Source: Vibrio bivalvicida (lineage in GTDB: Bacteria; Pseudomonadota; Gammaproteobacteria; Enterobacterales; Vibrionaceae). Taken from it: a stretch of 64,000 bases of DNA. The stretch's first letter is position 1; each line of letters starts with the position of its first letter. Positions 17,146-26,128 of the stretch are shown piece by piece. The stretch lies in NCBI RefSeq assembly GCF_001399455.2, contig NZ_LLEI02000091.1:1-64000 (forward strand), given 5' to 3'. The position numbers and the translations under genes are program-made. Under the pieces are notes generated by a model, which was not told where the DNA came from, did no database searches, and saw only the letters and a list, made by a program, of their open reading frames with translations.

Positions 17146-18564
17146 TTAGAAAGCCAAGCTTAAGCTACCTTGCCAAATCATACCAACAGCTAGCATCGCA
17201 ACTGCGCCTAGCATGCCAGCACCGAGCTTCTCTCGACCTTCAAATGGATTGATACCCTGCTCTTTCTTAGCCTGAATATAAAAATACAGCCCTGGCACAT
17301 ACAAAATAGCCGATAGCAGTAAGTAGTTTAAGCCCGACGCATAAAGCAACCAAATCCCGTAGAGTGTCGCGCCCACGCCGATCAGCAACAGGCTCCCCTT
17401 GTTCTTTTCTTCAATCGCAATTTTGAGTACGAAAGCACCGACAAGGAAATACGGCACTAAGATCATTTCTGATGCAATGATGAGCAAAGTATCGTATGTA
17501 CTGCCTGCAAACATCACAAATACAAGCGAGATCTGAATCCAGACATTGGTTAATGTCAGAGGCTTAACTGGACTACCCGCTTTGTTTAGTTCTGCATAAC
17601 GCTTAGGAAACATTTTCTCTTTTGCGCATAGGTATGGCGCTTCTGATGCCAATACCGTCCAACTCAGGAACGCTCCACATACTGAAATCAGTAAGCCAAT
17701 ACTAATGATGTATTGTCCCCACGGGCCTAATATTTCTGTGAGCACTTTAGCCATAGAAGGGTTGTGGTAGCCGGCCAGTTCAACGGGTTTCACGACCCCC
17801 ATAGAAAGTAAAGTTACAAAGACATAAATCGATAATGCCGTTAGGAGGCCTAATATAGTAGCTCGGCCAATATCTTTACGATTTCTAGCTCGACCAGAGA
17901 CAACGACCGCCCCTTCAATCCCTATGAATACCCATACTGTAACCAGCATAGTACTCTTTACCTGAGACACGAGATCATGCCCTTCTCCAAAGTGGAGCCC
18001 GGTAAAGTCTATGGTAAATGTGTTCCACTGAAACGCAAATGCAGCGCAAACAATAAAAATTAACAGCGGAACTAACTTGGCGTAGGTAGTAACCATGTTA
18101 ATCAGCGCCGCTGTTTGAACACCACGTAACACCAATGCATGCACCATCCACAACAAACAAGATGCGCCGATGATTGATATTAACGTATTGCCCTGGCCAA
18201 AGATGATGTTGTCTGGTGTATCAAACAGCATTCCAAGTGTGCTAAAAACGATCACCAAATAGGATACGTTCGCAAGCATGGCACTTAACCAATACCCCCA
18301 AGCAGAGCAAAAACCAACAAAATCACCAAAACCTGCTTTGGCGTAACCAAAGACACCGCTATCAACATTTGGTCGATGTGAGGCGAGCTTTTGAAATGAG
18401 AGAGCAAGGAAGATCATACCAACGCCTGTGATCGTCCAGCCGATTAATACTGCTGCGGGGCTAGCAACAGAAGCCATATTTTGAGGCAGGCTAAAAACAC
18501 CCGCGCCGATCATCGAACCTATGACGATCGCTGTTAGCGAACTCAAGCCGAGTTTATTATCCAT
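17146..18564 (-). CDS. Basic amino acid/polyamine antiporter (APC superfamily)
   Basis: 472 aa, about 12 membrane helices. The N-terminal GSMIGAGVFSLPQNMA is the substrate-binding helix of the APA family. Later blocks (FGYAKAGFGDFVGFCSAWGY, FIGIEGAVVVSGRARNRKDI) match arginine/ornithine-type antiporters. It probably exchanges a basic amino acid for its decarboxylated or hydrolysed product. The substrate is an inference, and no matching catabolic gene is adjacent. Confidence 0.85.
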   Translation of the reverse strand: MDNKLGLSSLTAIVIGSMIGAGVFSLPQNMASVASPAAVLIGWTITGVGMIFLALSFQKLASHRPNVDSGVFGYAKAGFGDFVGFCSAWGYWLSAMLANVSYLVIVFSTLGMLFDTPDNIIFGQGNTLISIIGASCLLWMVHALVLRGVQTAALINMVTTYAKLVPLLIFIVCAAFAFQWNTFTIDFTGLHFGEGHDLVSQVKSTMLVTVWVFIGIEGAVVVSGRARNRKDIGRATILGLLTALSIYVFVTLLSMGVVKPVELAGYHNPSMAKVLTEILGPWGQYIISIGLLISVCGAFLSWTVLASEAPYLCAKEKMFPKRYAELNKAGSPVKPLTLTNVWIQISLVFVMFAGSTYDTLLIIASEMILVPYFLVGAFVLKIAIEEKNKGSLLLIGVGATLYGIWLLYASGLNYLLLSAILYVPGLYFYIQAKKEQGINPFEGREKLGAGMLGAVAMLAVGMIWQGSLSLAF

Positions 18565-18879
18565 TATTGTTTCCGGTGTAACCGTTCAGGAGGTGCAATA
18601 CTACGCTGAAATGCATGTGATAGGCAGAGCTGCTGTGAGCTAAGTCGCACATATGATTAGCAAATCATAGATTTCATTGTCACCGATCAAATCAGAGCGC
18701 TCATTATAATGTCTTTACAATAAAACAAGAAAATAAATTAGCATTATAAACCACATTCAAAGCAAAAAAGCAGCATATAACACCAAACGAAAACCATTAT
18801 AAAACATATAATAGAACTAACGATTAACAACAATAACGACTAATTATCCGTTCATTTACGCCAATTATGCACAAACCCA

Positions 18880-18998
18880 AGCAACCAATAGAATTTAGAC
18901 TAAGCTAATAACAGGTAAAGTGACAACAACGCACATTGCCTCTCAATGATATCCATTACTTCCTGTTTGTAAGGTCGCTGAAAGGCGACCATTTTTTT
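18880..18998 (+). ncRNA. Candidate small RNA ending at an orphan terminator
   Basis: The hairpin GGTCGC-TGAAAG-GCGACC (18973-18990) is followed by seven Ts on the plus strand only. The last plus-strand gene upstream, rarD, ends almost 1.9 kb away and has its own terminator, so a separate plus-strand transcript is implied. No ORF of useful size precedes the hairpin. The 5' end given is a guess; no convincing promoter was identified. Confidence 0.35.
18973..18998 (+). terminator. Rho-independent terminator without a known gene
   Basis: A 6-bp GC-rich stem (GGTCGC/GCGACC) and a T7 tract. The orientation excludes the minus-strand genes on either side. Confidence 0.75.
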
Positions 18999-19032
18999 AT
19001 GATAGCCATAACTGTTCACAGGCTACAAAAAA

Positions 19033-19050
19033 AGCAGCCCGAAAGCTGCT
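19033..19050 (-). terminator. Terminator of the 73-aa gene
   Basis: The stem AGCAGC/GCTGCT is followed on the minus strand by a run of Ts, 17 bases after the stop at 19067. Confidence 0.75.
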
Positions 19051-19066
19051 TCTACAAATCCATGTT

Positions 19067-19288
19067 TTAATGCTTAGCTTTGTCAGGCTCGTGGCTAAAC
19101 TCAGCTTGTTGATAAATGTCGGCTAAACTGCGGTCTTTTCTCTGCTTTGCACGCTTGGTTTTAGCACAGTAGTGGTAGCTTTGATCTTCTAACGCCTTTT
19201 CATGAGCCTTTGCTGATTGAATAAACTCAGGATCTGACATCGATTGTTGACGTAGGCGATTAACGCGTTTGATGGTTTCCAACAACAT
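19067..19288 (-). CDS. Small basic hypothetical protein under a LexA-like operator
   Basis: 73 aa, highly charged and probably helical, with a Lys/Arg-rich middle (CAKTKRAKQRKDRS). No family is recognised. GGGAGGT precedes the ATG at good spacing. The promoter is well defined (TTGATC, 16 bases, TATACT) and a LexA-box-like palindrome overlaps the expected transcription start. Damage-inducible expression is therefore likely, but that is inference from the operator alone. Confidence 0.65.
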   Translation of the reverse strand: MLLETIKRVNRLRQQSMSDPEFIQSAKAHEKALEDQSYHYCAKTKRAKQRKDRSLADIYQQAEFSHEPDKAKH

Positions 19289-19305
19289 AATAGACCTCCC
19301 ATTTA

Positions 19306-19325
19306 CCTGTATCTATAACCAGTAT
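19306..19325 (-). promoter_or_regulatory. LexA-box-like operator
   Basis: The minus strand reads ACTGGTTATAGATACAGGT. The core CTGG-N8-ACAG differs by one base from CTGT-N8-ACAG. It lies immediately downstream of the -10 TATACT and 17-37 bases before the start codon, a placement that would block RNA polymerase. Confidence 0.5.
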
Positions 19326-19354
19326 AATCGGTTCATTTTTAAGATCAATAAATA
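19326..19354 (-). promoter_or_regulatory. Sigma-70-type promoter of the 73-aa gene
   Basis: The minus strand has TTGATC, a 16-base spacer and TATACT, in that order, ending next to the LexA-like box. Confidence 0.5.
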
Positions 19355-19782
19355 CTGGATATAAAAACATGAAGTAGCTTTAATCTCTTGATGTAGAAAA
19401 GTTTATCCTTAGCTTAAGGATAGATACAAACGTTAAATCCTATATTTTTAATCGATAAAAACTATTGATGGATAGGCGCTATCACAGCGATTGCTTACCT
19501 CCAATTCTCACCACATGCACCACTCGATAGAATTGTAATCACATCAATGTAACTGGCAAGATTTTTGAGAGCATTCGTCGTAGAAGGTAGAGCAATGCAC
19601 GGCACTTTTGCTGCAGGTGTGTTTGGATTCGTTTATAGAAAATGGCTTTCAAATAGGGATTATCGAAGGTGAGAAACATCTTGCAAACCGAGAGGGCGTA
19701 TATGGTCTGACTCTGCTGTTAGTAAGAGCGCCATACCGTTCGTCATGACGGCTTGCGATTCGGCGCTCGGCCAATATTGACG
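19355..19782. other. Intergenic region, no gene recognised
   Basis: No ORF with recognisable similarity was found on either strand. A short frame starting at about 19594 gives only 20-odd residues. This could be old, decayed coding sequence, but nothing supports a name. Confidence 0.4.
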
Positions 19783-20148
19783 TTATAGACCAGACAAGTC
19801 GAGTTCAACAGGCTTACCGAGCCAGTACGCATATTCAGAGTGATCTTTTATATCATCACCAGTAAGTGCATGAACTAATATAGACAATCCATTTCGCAAA
19901 TTATCTAGCCATGAAACCACGGACTCAAATTCACTTGACGTAAAGGTAATGGAAAAGCTCCACATTGTATGAGGGCCAACTAACTTCTCATTAAACCTAC
20001 CAACTGGTAATTCAAACCTGTTCATGGCTTGCTCGCGAATTTGTCTAGCCAACTCGCAACTCTGTTGGTCAAAATAGATGTGAGCATGGTATTTTTGATG
20101 AATATTTTTTGGATAGGACACAAGCAATAAACTTTTTGAGTGAATCAT
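19783..20148 (-). CDS. DOPA 4,5-dioxygenase family protein
   Basis: 121 aa. It shows the family hallmarks YHAHIYFD (about 20-27), GRFNEKLVGPH with a metal-type His (about 50-60), and ILVHALTGDD (about 91-100). Fungal and plant relatives cleave DOPA; bacterial members are small proteins of unproven substrate. Single gene. Confidence 0.85.
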   Translation of the reverse strand: MIHSKSLLLVSYPKNIHQKYHAHIYFDQQSCELARQIREQAMNRFELPVGRFNEKLVGPHTMWSFSITFTSSEFESVVSWLDNLRNGLSILVHALTGDDIKDHSEYAYWLGKPVELDLSGL

Positions 20149-20267
20149 AATACTAGCTTAACACTGCCGTAGCCAACACTCGCGCTTACTTACAATAATT
20201 ACAAAACTTGTACCAACGGGGTAAACAGGTGATCAGATAACTGCGCAGGTATTTATTCTGGTTGGTA

Positions 20268-20906
20268 TTACGCAACTATCCCCTTTTCGACAGCGTATTT
20301 AGCCAGCTCAGCCGTGCTGTGAAGATCGAGTTTATGCTTAATGTTTTGGCGGTGTGTCTCAACCGTTCGGTAGCTTATATTTAGTAGTGAAGCAATCTTC
20401 TTGCTACTGTTCCCCTCTGCAACGAGCTTAAGTATTGCCTCTTCACGGCGACTAAGCGGATTAGGCTTTTGTGCAATAGGAACAACTTCTTGCGAAAAAA
20501 GCGTTTGCGTGACTGATTCACAAAAGTAAGTTGACCCTTGGTAGACGGTTTTGATCGCTTGGACCATACGCCGCGCACATATCTCTTTAAGCATGTAGCC
20601 TACCGCCCCTACCTGCATCACCTTCATGATGTACTCGCGATTGTCATGCATGGTGAGCATTAAGACTTTGACATCAGGCATCGACTCTTTAATCACTCGC
20701 GTCGCATCAATGCCATTCATCATCGGCATACTGACATCCATCAGAACCACATCCGGATTTAGTGACTTCACGACATCAATGGCCTCTAAACCATTGCTGG
20801 CTGAACCTATCACTTCTATCTCAGGCTCAGTTTGAAGTCGTGCGATAAATCCATCCAAGACCACTTGGTGATCATCAACAATCACCACTTTAATCGGTTC
20901 ATCCAT
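20268..20906 (-). CDS. NarL/FixJ-type response regulator of the TRAP operon
   Basis: About 212 aa from the ATG at 20906. The receiver has DDH (about 11-13), phospho-acceptor Asp57 (VVLMDVSMP) and Lys near 107. The C-terminal LuxR-type HTH covers about 148-205 (LSRREEAILKLVAEGNSSKK). An ATG at 20918 extends the frame, but the ATGGATGA overlap with the kinase stop points to 20906. It is co-transcribed with the kinase and the dctPQM genes, so it most likely controls that transporter, perhaps through the palindrome at 25515-25532. Confidence 0.9.
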   Translation of the reverse strand: MDEPIKVVIVDDHQVVLDGFIARLQTEPEIEVIGSASNGLEAIDVVKSLNPDVVLMDVSMPMMNGIDATRVIKESMPDVKVLMLTMHDNREYIMKVMQVGAVGYMLKEICARRMVQAIKTVYQGSTYFCESVTQTLFSQEVVPIAQKPNPLSRREEAILKLVAEGNSSKKIASLLNISYRTVETHRQNIKHKLDLHSTAELAKYAVEKGIVA

Positions 20907-22260
20907 ATACCAATCCATCCAATTCCAGTAGTACGGTTATCTCGGTGCCAAAACCCGGCTCACTTTCTATTTCAAAATCGCCACCAATAAACTCAACCCG
21001 CTCGCGCATATTACGTAAGCCAATGCCGCTTTTTCTTAGCGAGGCGTTGACATCAAAGCCCACACCATCATCGCGAATAATAAGCTGAAGCATATTACCC
21101 ATCTGATGTAATATCACGCTAACCGTATTAGCGTGGGCGTGTTTTTCGATGTTAGTCAGTGACTCTTGAGCAACACGATACAAAGTCGTCGCGACTTCTG
21201 ATTTTAGTTTTCCAGGCTGAGTGGTCAAAGAAGCTTCAACGTCGACACCAGAGTGCGATTTAAAGTCTTGCAGTAGTGTATTCATTGCCGCCTCTAAACC
21301 GATATCATCTAGTGCACTCGGGCGTAGGTTATGAGAAATATGCCTTACCTCGTTGATCGCCGTCATTAGTGATTGTTGAGACTTGACCAGGTGCTGTTGC
21401 AACGGAGCTTCGGTTATCTTACTCGATAGTAGTTCCAAATGGCATTTACTCGACACCAGTAATTGGTTAATTCCGTCATGAAGCTCACGAGCGAGGTGTT
21501 TTTTTTCATCTTCCTGAAACATCACCGTTTTATGAGCCAGTTCTTTTAAGCTTTTGTCGGCTAACCGGTGCTCATGCAAGTTCACAGCAAGGGTAATAAC
21601 CACAATCACCCCTACCGTCACTATTACTATGACGATAACAGAGAAGAAAGTAGTTTCGATGTTTTTACTCACCTCTGATTTTAGATTAGCGACTTCATTA
21701 GTGATATCTTCTATATAAAGCCCAGTACCAACCATCCAATTCCATTTGTCTAACCACGCCGCGTAACTCAGTTTGGTAACGTTTTCTCCGGTAGAAGGTT
21801 TCTGCCACAGATAACGATGAAACCCACCACCATTTTGTGCTTGTTCTATCAGGGTCTCTATCAGCAAATCACCATTCTCATCTTGAAGGTCAATAAGATT
21901 TTGGCCTATGAGATTGGGCATGATTGGGTGAACAAGGTTGGTTCCTTGCTCGTCGTAAGCAAAAAAATAGCCGTCTTTGTCTTTGCCATAACGAAGTTTC
22001 GACAACACGGATTTAACCTGTTGCTTTGCTATGTCTTCCGACAGACTTTCATCATTATAAATGTGTGAGATCGCATCAAATGCCAGAGCAACGTGATCTT
22101 TGAGCGCGGTCTCCTTTGATCGGATCAAACCATCTTCAAAGATCTGAATCTCTTTTTCACCTAGAGTTTTTGCTTGATGGATCGAAATCCAACTCGTAAG
22201 TGCGGTGACGAGCAACAAAGGTAACAGGCTAAGTAAAATCAATTTTGCTTGTAGAGGCAT
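20899..22260 (-). CDS. Sensor histidine kinase with single-Cache domain
   Basis: 453 aa. TM1 is at about 5-25, followed by a periplasmic sCache_2 domain (about 35-190, with DGYFFAYDEQGTNLVHP and WNWMVGTGLYIED) that in relatives binds short organic acids. TM2 is at about 205-227. HisKA_3 has RELHDGINQLL (His261), and HATPase has GIGLRNMRERV. It pairs with the overlapping NarL-type regulator. Its position after the transporter genes suggests it senses the transported acid. Confidence 0.9.
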   Translation of the reverse strand: MPLQAKLILLSLLPLLLVTALTSWISIHQAKTLGEKEIQIFEDGLIRSKETALKDHVALAFDAISHIYNDESLSEDIAKQQVKSVLSKLRYGKDKDGYFFAYDEQGTNLVHPIMPNLIGQNLIDLQDENGDLLIETLIEQAQNGGGFHRYLWQKPSTGENVTKLSYAAWLDKWNWMVGTGLYIEDITNEVANLKSEVSKNIETTFFSVIVIVIVTVGVIVVITLAVNLHEHRLADKSLKELAHKTVMFQEDEKKHLARELHDGINQLLVSSKCHLELLSSKITEAPLQQHLVKSQQSLMTAINEVRHISHNLRPSALDDIGLEAAMNTLLQDFKSHSGVDVEASLTTQPGKLKSEVATTLYRVAQESLTNIEKHAHANTVSVILHQMGNMLQLIIRDDGVGFDVNASLRKSGIGLRNMRERVEFIGGDFEIESEPGFGTEITVLLELDGLVYG

Positions 22261-22283
22261 CCTTCCCCCAATGACAACAGAGG

Positions 22284-22308
22284 CTGCTTACCAATTTGGC
22301 AAGCAGCC
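22284..22308 (-). promoter_or_regulatory. Hairpin between dctM and the kinase gene
   Basis: The 7-bp stem GCTGCTT/AAGCAGC lacks a T tract on the minus strand. It may stabilise the upstream transcript or attenuate readthrough, so that the kinase is made at lower levels than the transporter. Confidence 0.4.
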
Positions 22309-22348
22309 CCACTTTAACAGGAGTTGTTAATATTACGTAACTAAAGGA

Positions 22349-23632
22349 TCACATTCCGTAGAATTCAGGGAACACGAGCAATGATGCGAGTACGAGAATC
22401 TGAATCGCAATAAACGGCATCACACCTCGATAGATATCCCTTGTCGTCACCCCTTTCGGTGCCACACCTTTCAGGTAGAAGAGACTAAAACCAAACGGTG
22501 GAGTTAAAAAAGACGTTTGTAGATTCATCGCAATCAAAATGGCAAACCAGGTCATATTGATACCCATAATTTCAGCGACAGGTGCAATGATCGGTACAAT
22601 AATGAAACAAATCTCTACGAAATCGATAAAGAAGCCAAGAATTAGTATCACTAGCATAGTAATAATAAGGAAACCCCATTTCTCACCCGGGATTTGTAAC
22701 ATCCACTCTTCTACTAAGTAATCACCACCTGTATAGGTGAAGGCCATAGAGAACGCCGTTGCACCAAGTAAGATAGCAAACACCATTGCAGTCACTTTAA
22801 CTGTCTCTTTTGACGCGTCATACACCATCGACCAACTAAACTGACGGTACAATATCGCCAATACAATTGCTCCTGCTCCCCCTAGAGCCGCTGACTCAGT
22901 CGGCGTTGCTACTCCTGCGAATATTGAGCCGAGTACAACAATAATTAAGGCTAGCGGTGGCACAACAGCTTTGAGAGCTGCGATAATTTCTTGCTTACGG
23001 CTCAAGTTATCATCGCTTGGCATTGGTTGCGCAGCGTCAGGATTCAGCTTGGCGTAAACTAGAATATAAACAACATAGGCGCCAACTAACACGAGGCCCG
23101 GCCAAACCGCCGCTTGAAACAAGTCACCAACAGGGACACCAAGGACATCGCCAAGTAAGATCAGTACGATTGAAGGCGGGATAATCTGTCCAAGCGTGCC
23201 AGAAGCACAGATAGTGCCACAGGCTAACCCTTTGTCGTAGTTGTACTTAAGCATAACAGGCAAAGAGATTAATCCCATTGCCACAACAGAAGCACCAACA
23301 ACACCAGTGGAAGCCGCAAGCAGTGCGCCCACTAAAACAGTTGAAATGGCTAATCCACCTCTTACGCCACCAAACAACTTACCCATAGACTCTAGCAGTT
23401 GCTCAGCCAAACGAGTCTTTTGCAGAACCAAGCCCATAAATACAAACAGCGGTACCGCCATAAGTACAGTGTTTTCCATAATGGACTGGATTCGGTAAGG
23501 CATGAAAGCAAACATATCCATACCTTCAGCCCAAACCCCAAAGATTAATGCAATACCACCAAAGGTAAACGCAACCGGAAAGCCAAGTAGCAGTGCAAAC
23601 AAAGCGACAAAAAACATTACGATACCGACCAC
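22349..23632 (-). CDS. TRAP transporter large permease subunit (DctM type)
   Basis: 427 aa, about 12 helices. Blocks include GGVRGGLAISTVLVGALLAA, ASTGVVGASVVAMG, CGTICASGTLGQIIPPSIVL and GVATPTESAALGGAGA, which are signatures of DctM. It forms the sodium-driven channel of a tripartite transporter with DctQ and the periplasmic DctP. It lies 11 bases after dctQ in the same operon. Confidence 0.93.
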   Translation of the reverse strand: MVGIVMFFVALFALLLGFPVAFTFGGIALIFGVWAEGMDMFAFMPYRIQSIMENTVLMAVPLFVFMGLVLQKTRLAEQLLESMGKLFGGVRGGLAISTVLVGALLAASTGVVGASVVAMGLISLPVMLKYNYDKGLACGTICASGTLGQIIPPSIVLILLGDVLGVPVGDLFQAAVWPGLVLVGAYVVYILVYAKLNPDAAQPMPSDDNLSRKQEIIAALKAVVPPLALIIVVLGSIFAGVATPTESAALGGAGAIVLAILYRQFSWSMVYDASKETVKVTAMVFAILLGATAFSMAFTYTGGDYLVEEWMLQIPGEKWGFLIITMLVILILGFFIDFVEICFIIVPIIAPVAEIMGINMTWFAILIAMNLQTSFLTPPFGFSLFYLKGVAPKGVTTRDIYRGVMPFIAIQILVLASLLVFPEFYGM

Positions 23633-23643
23633 TGTAGCCCCCT

Positions 23644-24177
23644 TTATTTGCGATCTTGTGAATAGATAAGGTGTGGATTGACGATCTTGTTTAGTGAATG
23701 CAGCAATAAACCAACACCACTGATCGCCATAAAGAAAAACGACAACGGGATCATCGCTTTAATTATCCAGCGATAAGGTAAACCACCTGGGTCACCTGAC
23801 GTCTCACCTAAGGCATAGCTCTCTTTGGCAAAATCAATACCGTAGTAAGCCACCAATAAGCAAAACGGGAAAAGGAAGATAAGAGTTCCAAGCAAATCGA
23901 TAATGGCTTGAGCCTTGTTCGATAAACGCTCATAGAAGAGATCAACCCGGACATGACCACCAGCTTTAATTGCATAAGGAACACCAAGTAGGAAGACTGC
24001 TGAGAACAGATGCCACTCCATTTCTTGAAACGCTATGGAAACGTCGTTAAATACGTAACGCATTACAACGTCGTAAACGACATTCGCAAGTAGCAAAATA
24101 AATAAAATGCTTGATAACCACCCTAGGAAGTCACCAAAACGATTAAATATTCGCTCGATATAGATTAGGCTTCTCAT
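23644..24177 (-). CDS. TRAP transporter small permease subunit (DctQ type)
   Basis: 177 aa, four predicted helices. The N-terminal helix and the FQEMEWHLFSAVFLLGVPYA block are typical of the larger DctQ group that goes with TakP-like binding proteins. It docks to DctM. Located between dctP and dctM. Confidence 0.92.
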   Translation of the reverse strand: MRSLIYIERIFNRFGDFLGWLSSILFILLLANVVYDVVMRYVFNDVSIAFQEMEWHLFSAVFLLGVPYAIKAGGHVRVDLFYERLSNKAQAIIDLLGTLIFLFPFCLLVAYYGIDFAKESYALGETSGDPGGLPYRWIIKAMIPLSFFFMAISGVGLLLHSLNKIVNPHLIYSQDRK

Positions 24178-24286
24178 TCCCTACTCCATGGAATTTAGAA
24201 TATGCGCCACTATCATTTTGTGGCGCTATTATTGATAAGTTTTCTTGGGCTTTAGTTAGGTGACAACGTCACCTAACTATTTATTG

Positions 24287-25375
24287 TTATTGTGCTTGGC
24301 TGTTTAAGTACGCGCGGTGAGAAATGTCGGTCCACGAACGCACTTGCTTAAGGTAATCAGCTTGAGATTGTTGAATTTGCTTCGCTAGCTCGTCTTTCTC
24401 CGCATGTTTAGCCAATAGGCGACCATTCGCTTCACGAAGTGCACTCATCACGGCTGGCGGGAAGTCTTTAACTTGAACGTCAGGATATTCAGACTTGATT
24501 GAAACCCAGTTCTTACCACTTTCGTGGGTCGCTTGAGTGTACATGTCATAAGCAGCAGTGCGCATCGCTACACGTAGAATTTCACGAAGATCTTCTGGTA
24601 GACGCTCGTAAGTACGCTTATTTACCAAGAACTGCAACTCCGAGCCCGGTTCATGCCAACCTGTATAGTAGTATGGGGCAATTTTGTGGAAACCCATCCG
24701 TAAGTCGAGTGAAGGGCCTACCCATTCAAGCGCATCGATAGTGCGGCGTTCTAGAGAGGTATATAGTTCACCCGGAGCAATGTTGGTCGGCTTTGCCCCA
24801 AGTTCTGCAAGAATTTCACCCGCAAAGCCAGGAATGCGCATTTTCAAACCTTGCAGATCTTCTACTGAGTTAATCTCTTTTTGGAACCAACCACCCATCT
24901 GGATATCTGTGTTGCCCCCTGGGAATGACAACAGATTATGCGGAGAGTAAACCTGCTCCATCAGTTCCATACCGCCACCGTGATAGAACCATGCATACTG
25001 CTCTGCTGGTGTCATACCAAACGGCATTGAAGTAAAGTACAGCGTGTTTGGTACTTTACCTTTCCAGTAGTAAGAGCCTGAGTGACCTAAGTCGTACTGA
25101 CCCGACTTGACCATATCGAAAATGCCTAGCGGCGCTTTATGCTTGTTCGCAGAGTCGATTCGGATTTGCAGACGGCCATTAGACATCTTCTCGGCCATTT
25201 CGGCCATATTCTTAGTTGCATCACCAAAGACCGGGAAATTTGGCCCCCAGGTTTCAGCTAGCTTTAAGCGATACACTTTTTCTGCCGCATTAGCGGAAGT
25301 TGCTGCCACAGCCAATGCTGCCGCAATCGCGGTTCCTTTTAGCACTCTTTTTAGAGATTGTTTGATAAGACTCAT
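24287..25375 (-). CDS. TRAP transporter substrate-binding protein, 2-oxo/hydroxy acid (TakP) type
   Basis: About 362 aa with a Sec signal peptide ending ANA (about 30). The DctP fold is clear, and the RRTIDALEWVGPSLDLRMGF block with its GELYTSLE neighbour is characteristic of the TakP/lactate-binding subgroup rather than C4-dicarboxylate DctP. The likely ligands are 2-oxo acids or lactate-like acids, an inference from subgroup. A GTG at 25381 extends the frame, but AGGA lies too close to it; the ATG at 25375 is better spaced. First gene of dctPQM-kinase-regulator. Confidence 0.9.
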   Translation of the reverse strand: MSLIKQSLKRVLKGTAIAAALAVAATSANAAEKVYRLKLAETWGPNFPVFGDATKNMAEMAEKMSNGRLQIRIDSANKHKAPLGIFDMVKSGQYDLGHSGSYYWKGKVPNTLYFTSMPFGMTPAEQYAWFYHGGGMELMEQVYSPHNLLSFPGGNTDIQMGGWFQKEINSVEDLQGLKMRIPGFAGEILAELGAKPTNIAPGELYTSLERRTIDALEWVGPSLDLRMGFHKIAPYYYTGWHEPGSELQFLVNKRTYERLPEDLREILRVAMRTAAYDMYTQATHESGKNWVSIKSEYPDVQVKDFPPAVMSALREANGRLLAKHAEKDELAKQIQQSQADYLKQVRSWTDISHRAYLNSQAQ

Positions 25376-25514
25376 GTTCACGTCCTTTGTTTACGGGTCA
25401 TACCTGTTAGGGCATGTTCTATTTCTCATACAGATTGGTTCATCAATAACCAAGAAGAAATAGGCGTGAACACGGACTGGTTTTAACAAAAACAGAGAGG
25501 CCCAGACTAAAGAA

Positions 25515-25532
25515 CTACGTAGATATACGTAG
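25515..25532. promoter_or_regulatory. Palindromic candidate operator of the TRAP operon
   Basis: CTACGTA-GATA-TACGTAG is a perfect 7-bp inverted repeat with a 4-base spacer, 140 bases before dctP. Inverted 7-mers with short spacing are common for NarL/FixJ-type regulators, and the operon encodes one. Binding is inferred. Confidence 0.5.
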
Positions 25533-25687
25533 GAAATGCGAAACAATATTTTCACACCACATATAAATCAACAAGTTAAAACTAGAAAGAAAAACATCCC
25601 AAGTAAAATATACCTAGTAACTTATCCAATAAAGAATTGATTGAAAATGTGATAAGAGTATTAAACATAATTTAAAAAAATGAAAAA

Positions 25688-25707
25688 GCCCCGACTTAGT
25701 CGAGGCT
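25688..25707 (-). terminator. Terminator of the winged-helix-like gene
   Basis: The stem around GCCTCGAC-TAAG-TCGGGGC (one mismatch) is followed on the minus strand by TTTTTC and a further T run, 45 bases after the stop at 25754. Confidence 0.7.
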
Positions 25708-25753
25708 CTAAAGCATTGTTTATCTAACCCGAGTTAGATTAGGCGCATGGCAA

Positions 25754-26128
25754 TTATACGGCTTTGTAGATAACTTTGTTGCCAGCTAGCTGCTCTTTAA
25801 CCACTAGATTCTCTTCTAGAAGTTTTTTAAGAGCGCCTGTCGCCCAAGATGCGGCTTTAGCATCTTCTTGACCAGCCGCTAGGCCGATCCCTTTAGGGTT
25901 GATACCTTCAGCGTTGCTTACAACGATATCTAGAACTTGTTGCTGCTTTGGAGTAAGCGCAACATCAGTAGTTTTAGCTGCTGCTACAACTTTCTCCGCT
26001 GCTGGTTTTACAGCGACTTTCTTCTCAACTGCAGGCTTAGCTTTCTGTGTTGCTTCAACGTTTGCAACTGTCGCTTTAATGCGTTTTTGCAGTTTAAGCT
26101 GCACTTTACGCTTATGAGCAAGTCTCAT
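25754..26128 (-). CDS. Hypothetical protein, basic linker plus winged-helix-like domain
   Basis: About 124 aa. The N-terminal 20 residues are very basic (RLAHKRKVQLKLQKRIK), followed by an Ala/Lys/Val-rich low-complexity linker (about 25-60). A compact C-terminal domain (LTPKQQQVLDIVVSNAEGIN ... KKLLEENLVVKEQ) looks like a MarR-type winged helix. This suggests a nucleic-acid-binding protein of histone-like make-up. GGAG sits 9 bases before the ATG at 26128, which I prefer to the ATG at 26143. Function unknown. Confidence 0.7.
   Translation of the reverse strand: MRLAHKRKVQLKLQKRIKATVANVEATQKAKPAVEKKVAVKPAAEKVVAAAKTTDVALTPKQQQVLDIVVSNAEGINPKGIGLAAGQEDAKAASWATGALKKLLEENLVVKEQLAGNKVIYKAV

Larger units (their letters stand above)
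18565..19066. other. Intergenic region with orphan plus-strand terminator
   Basis: About 500 AT-rich bases upstream of the APC permease hold no ORF of note. They should contain that gene's promoter. A plus-strand terminator at 18973-18998 does not belong to any annotated plus-strand gene (see the candidate sRNA entry). Confidence 0.5.
25382..25753. other. Regulatory region upstream of dctP
   Basis: No coding sequence. It contains the 18-bp palindrome at 25515-25532 and, at its far end, the terminator of the neighbouring minus-strand gene. Confidence 0.6.
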
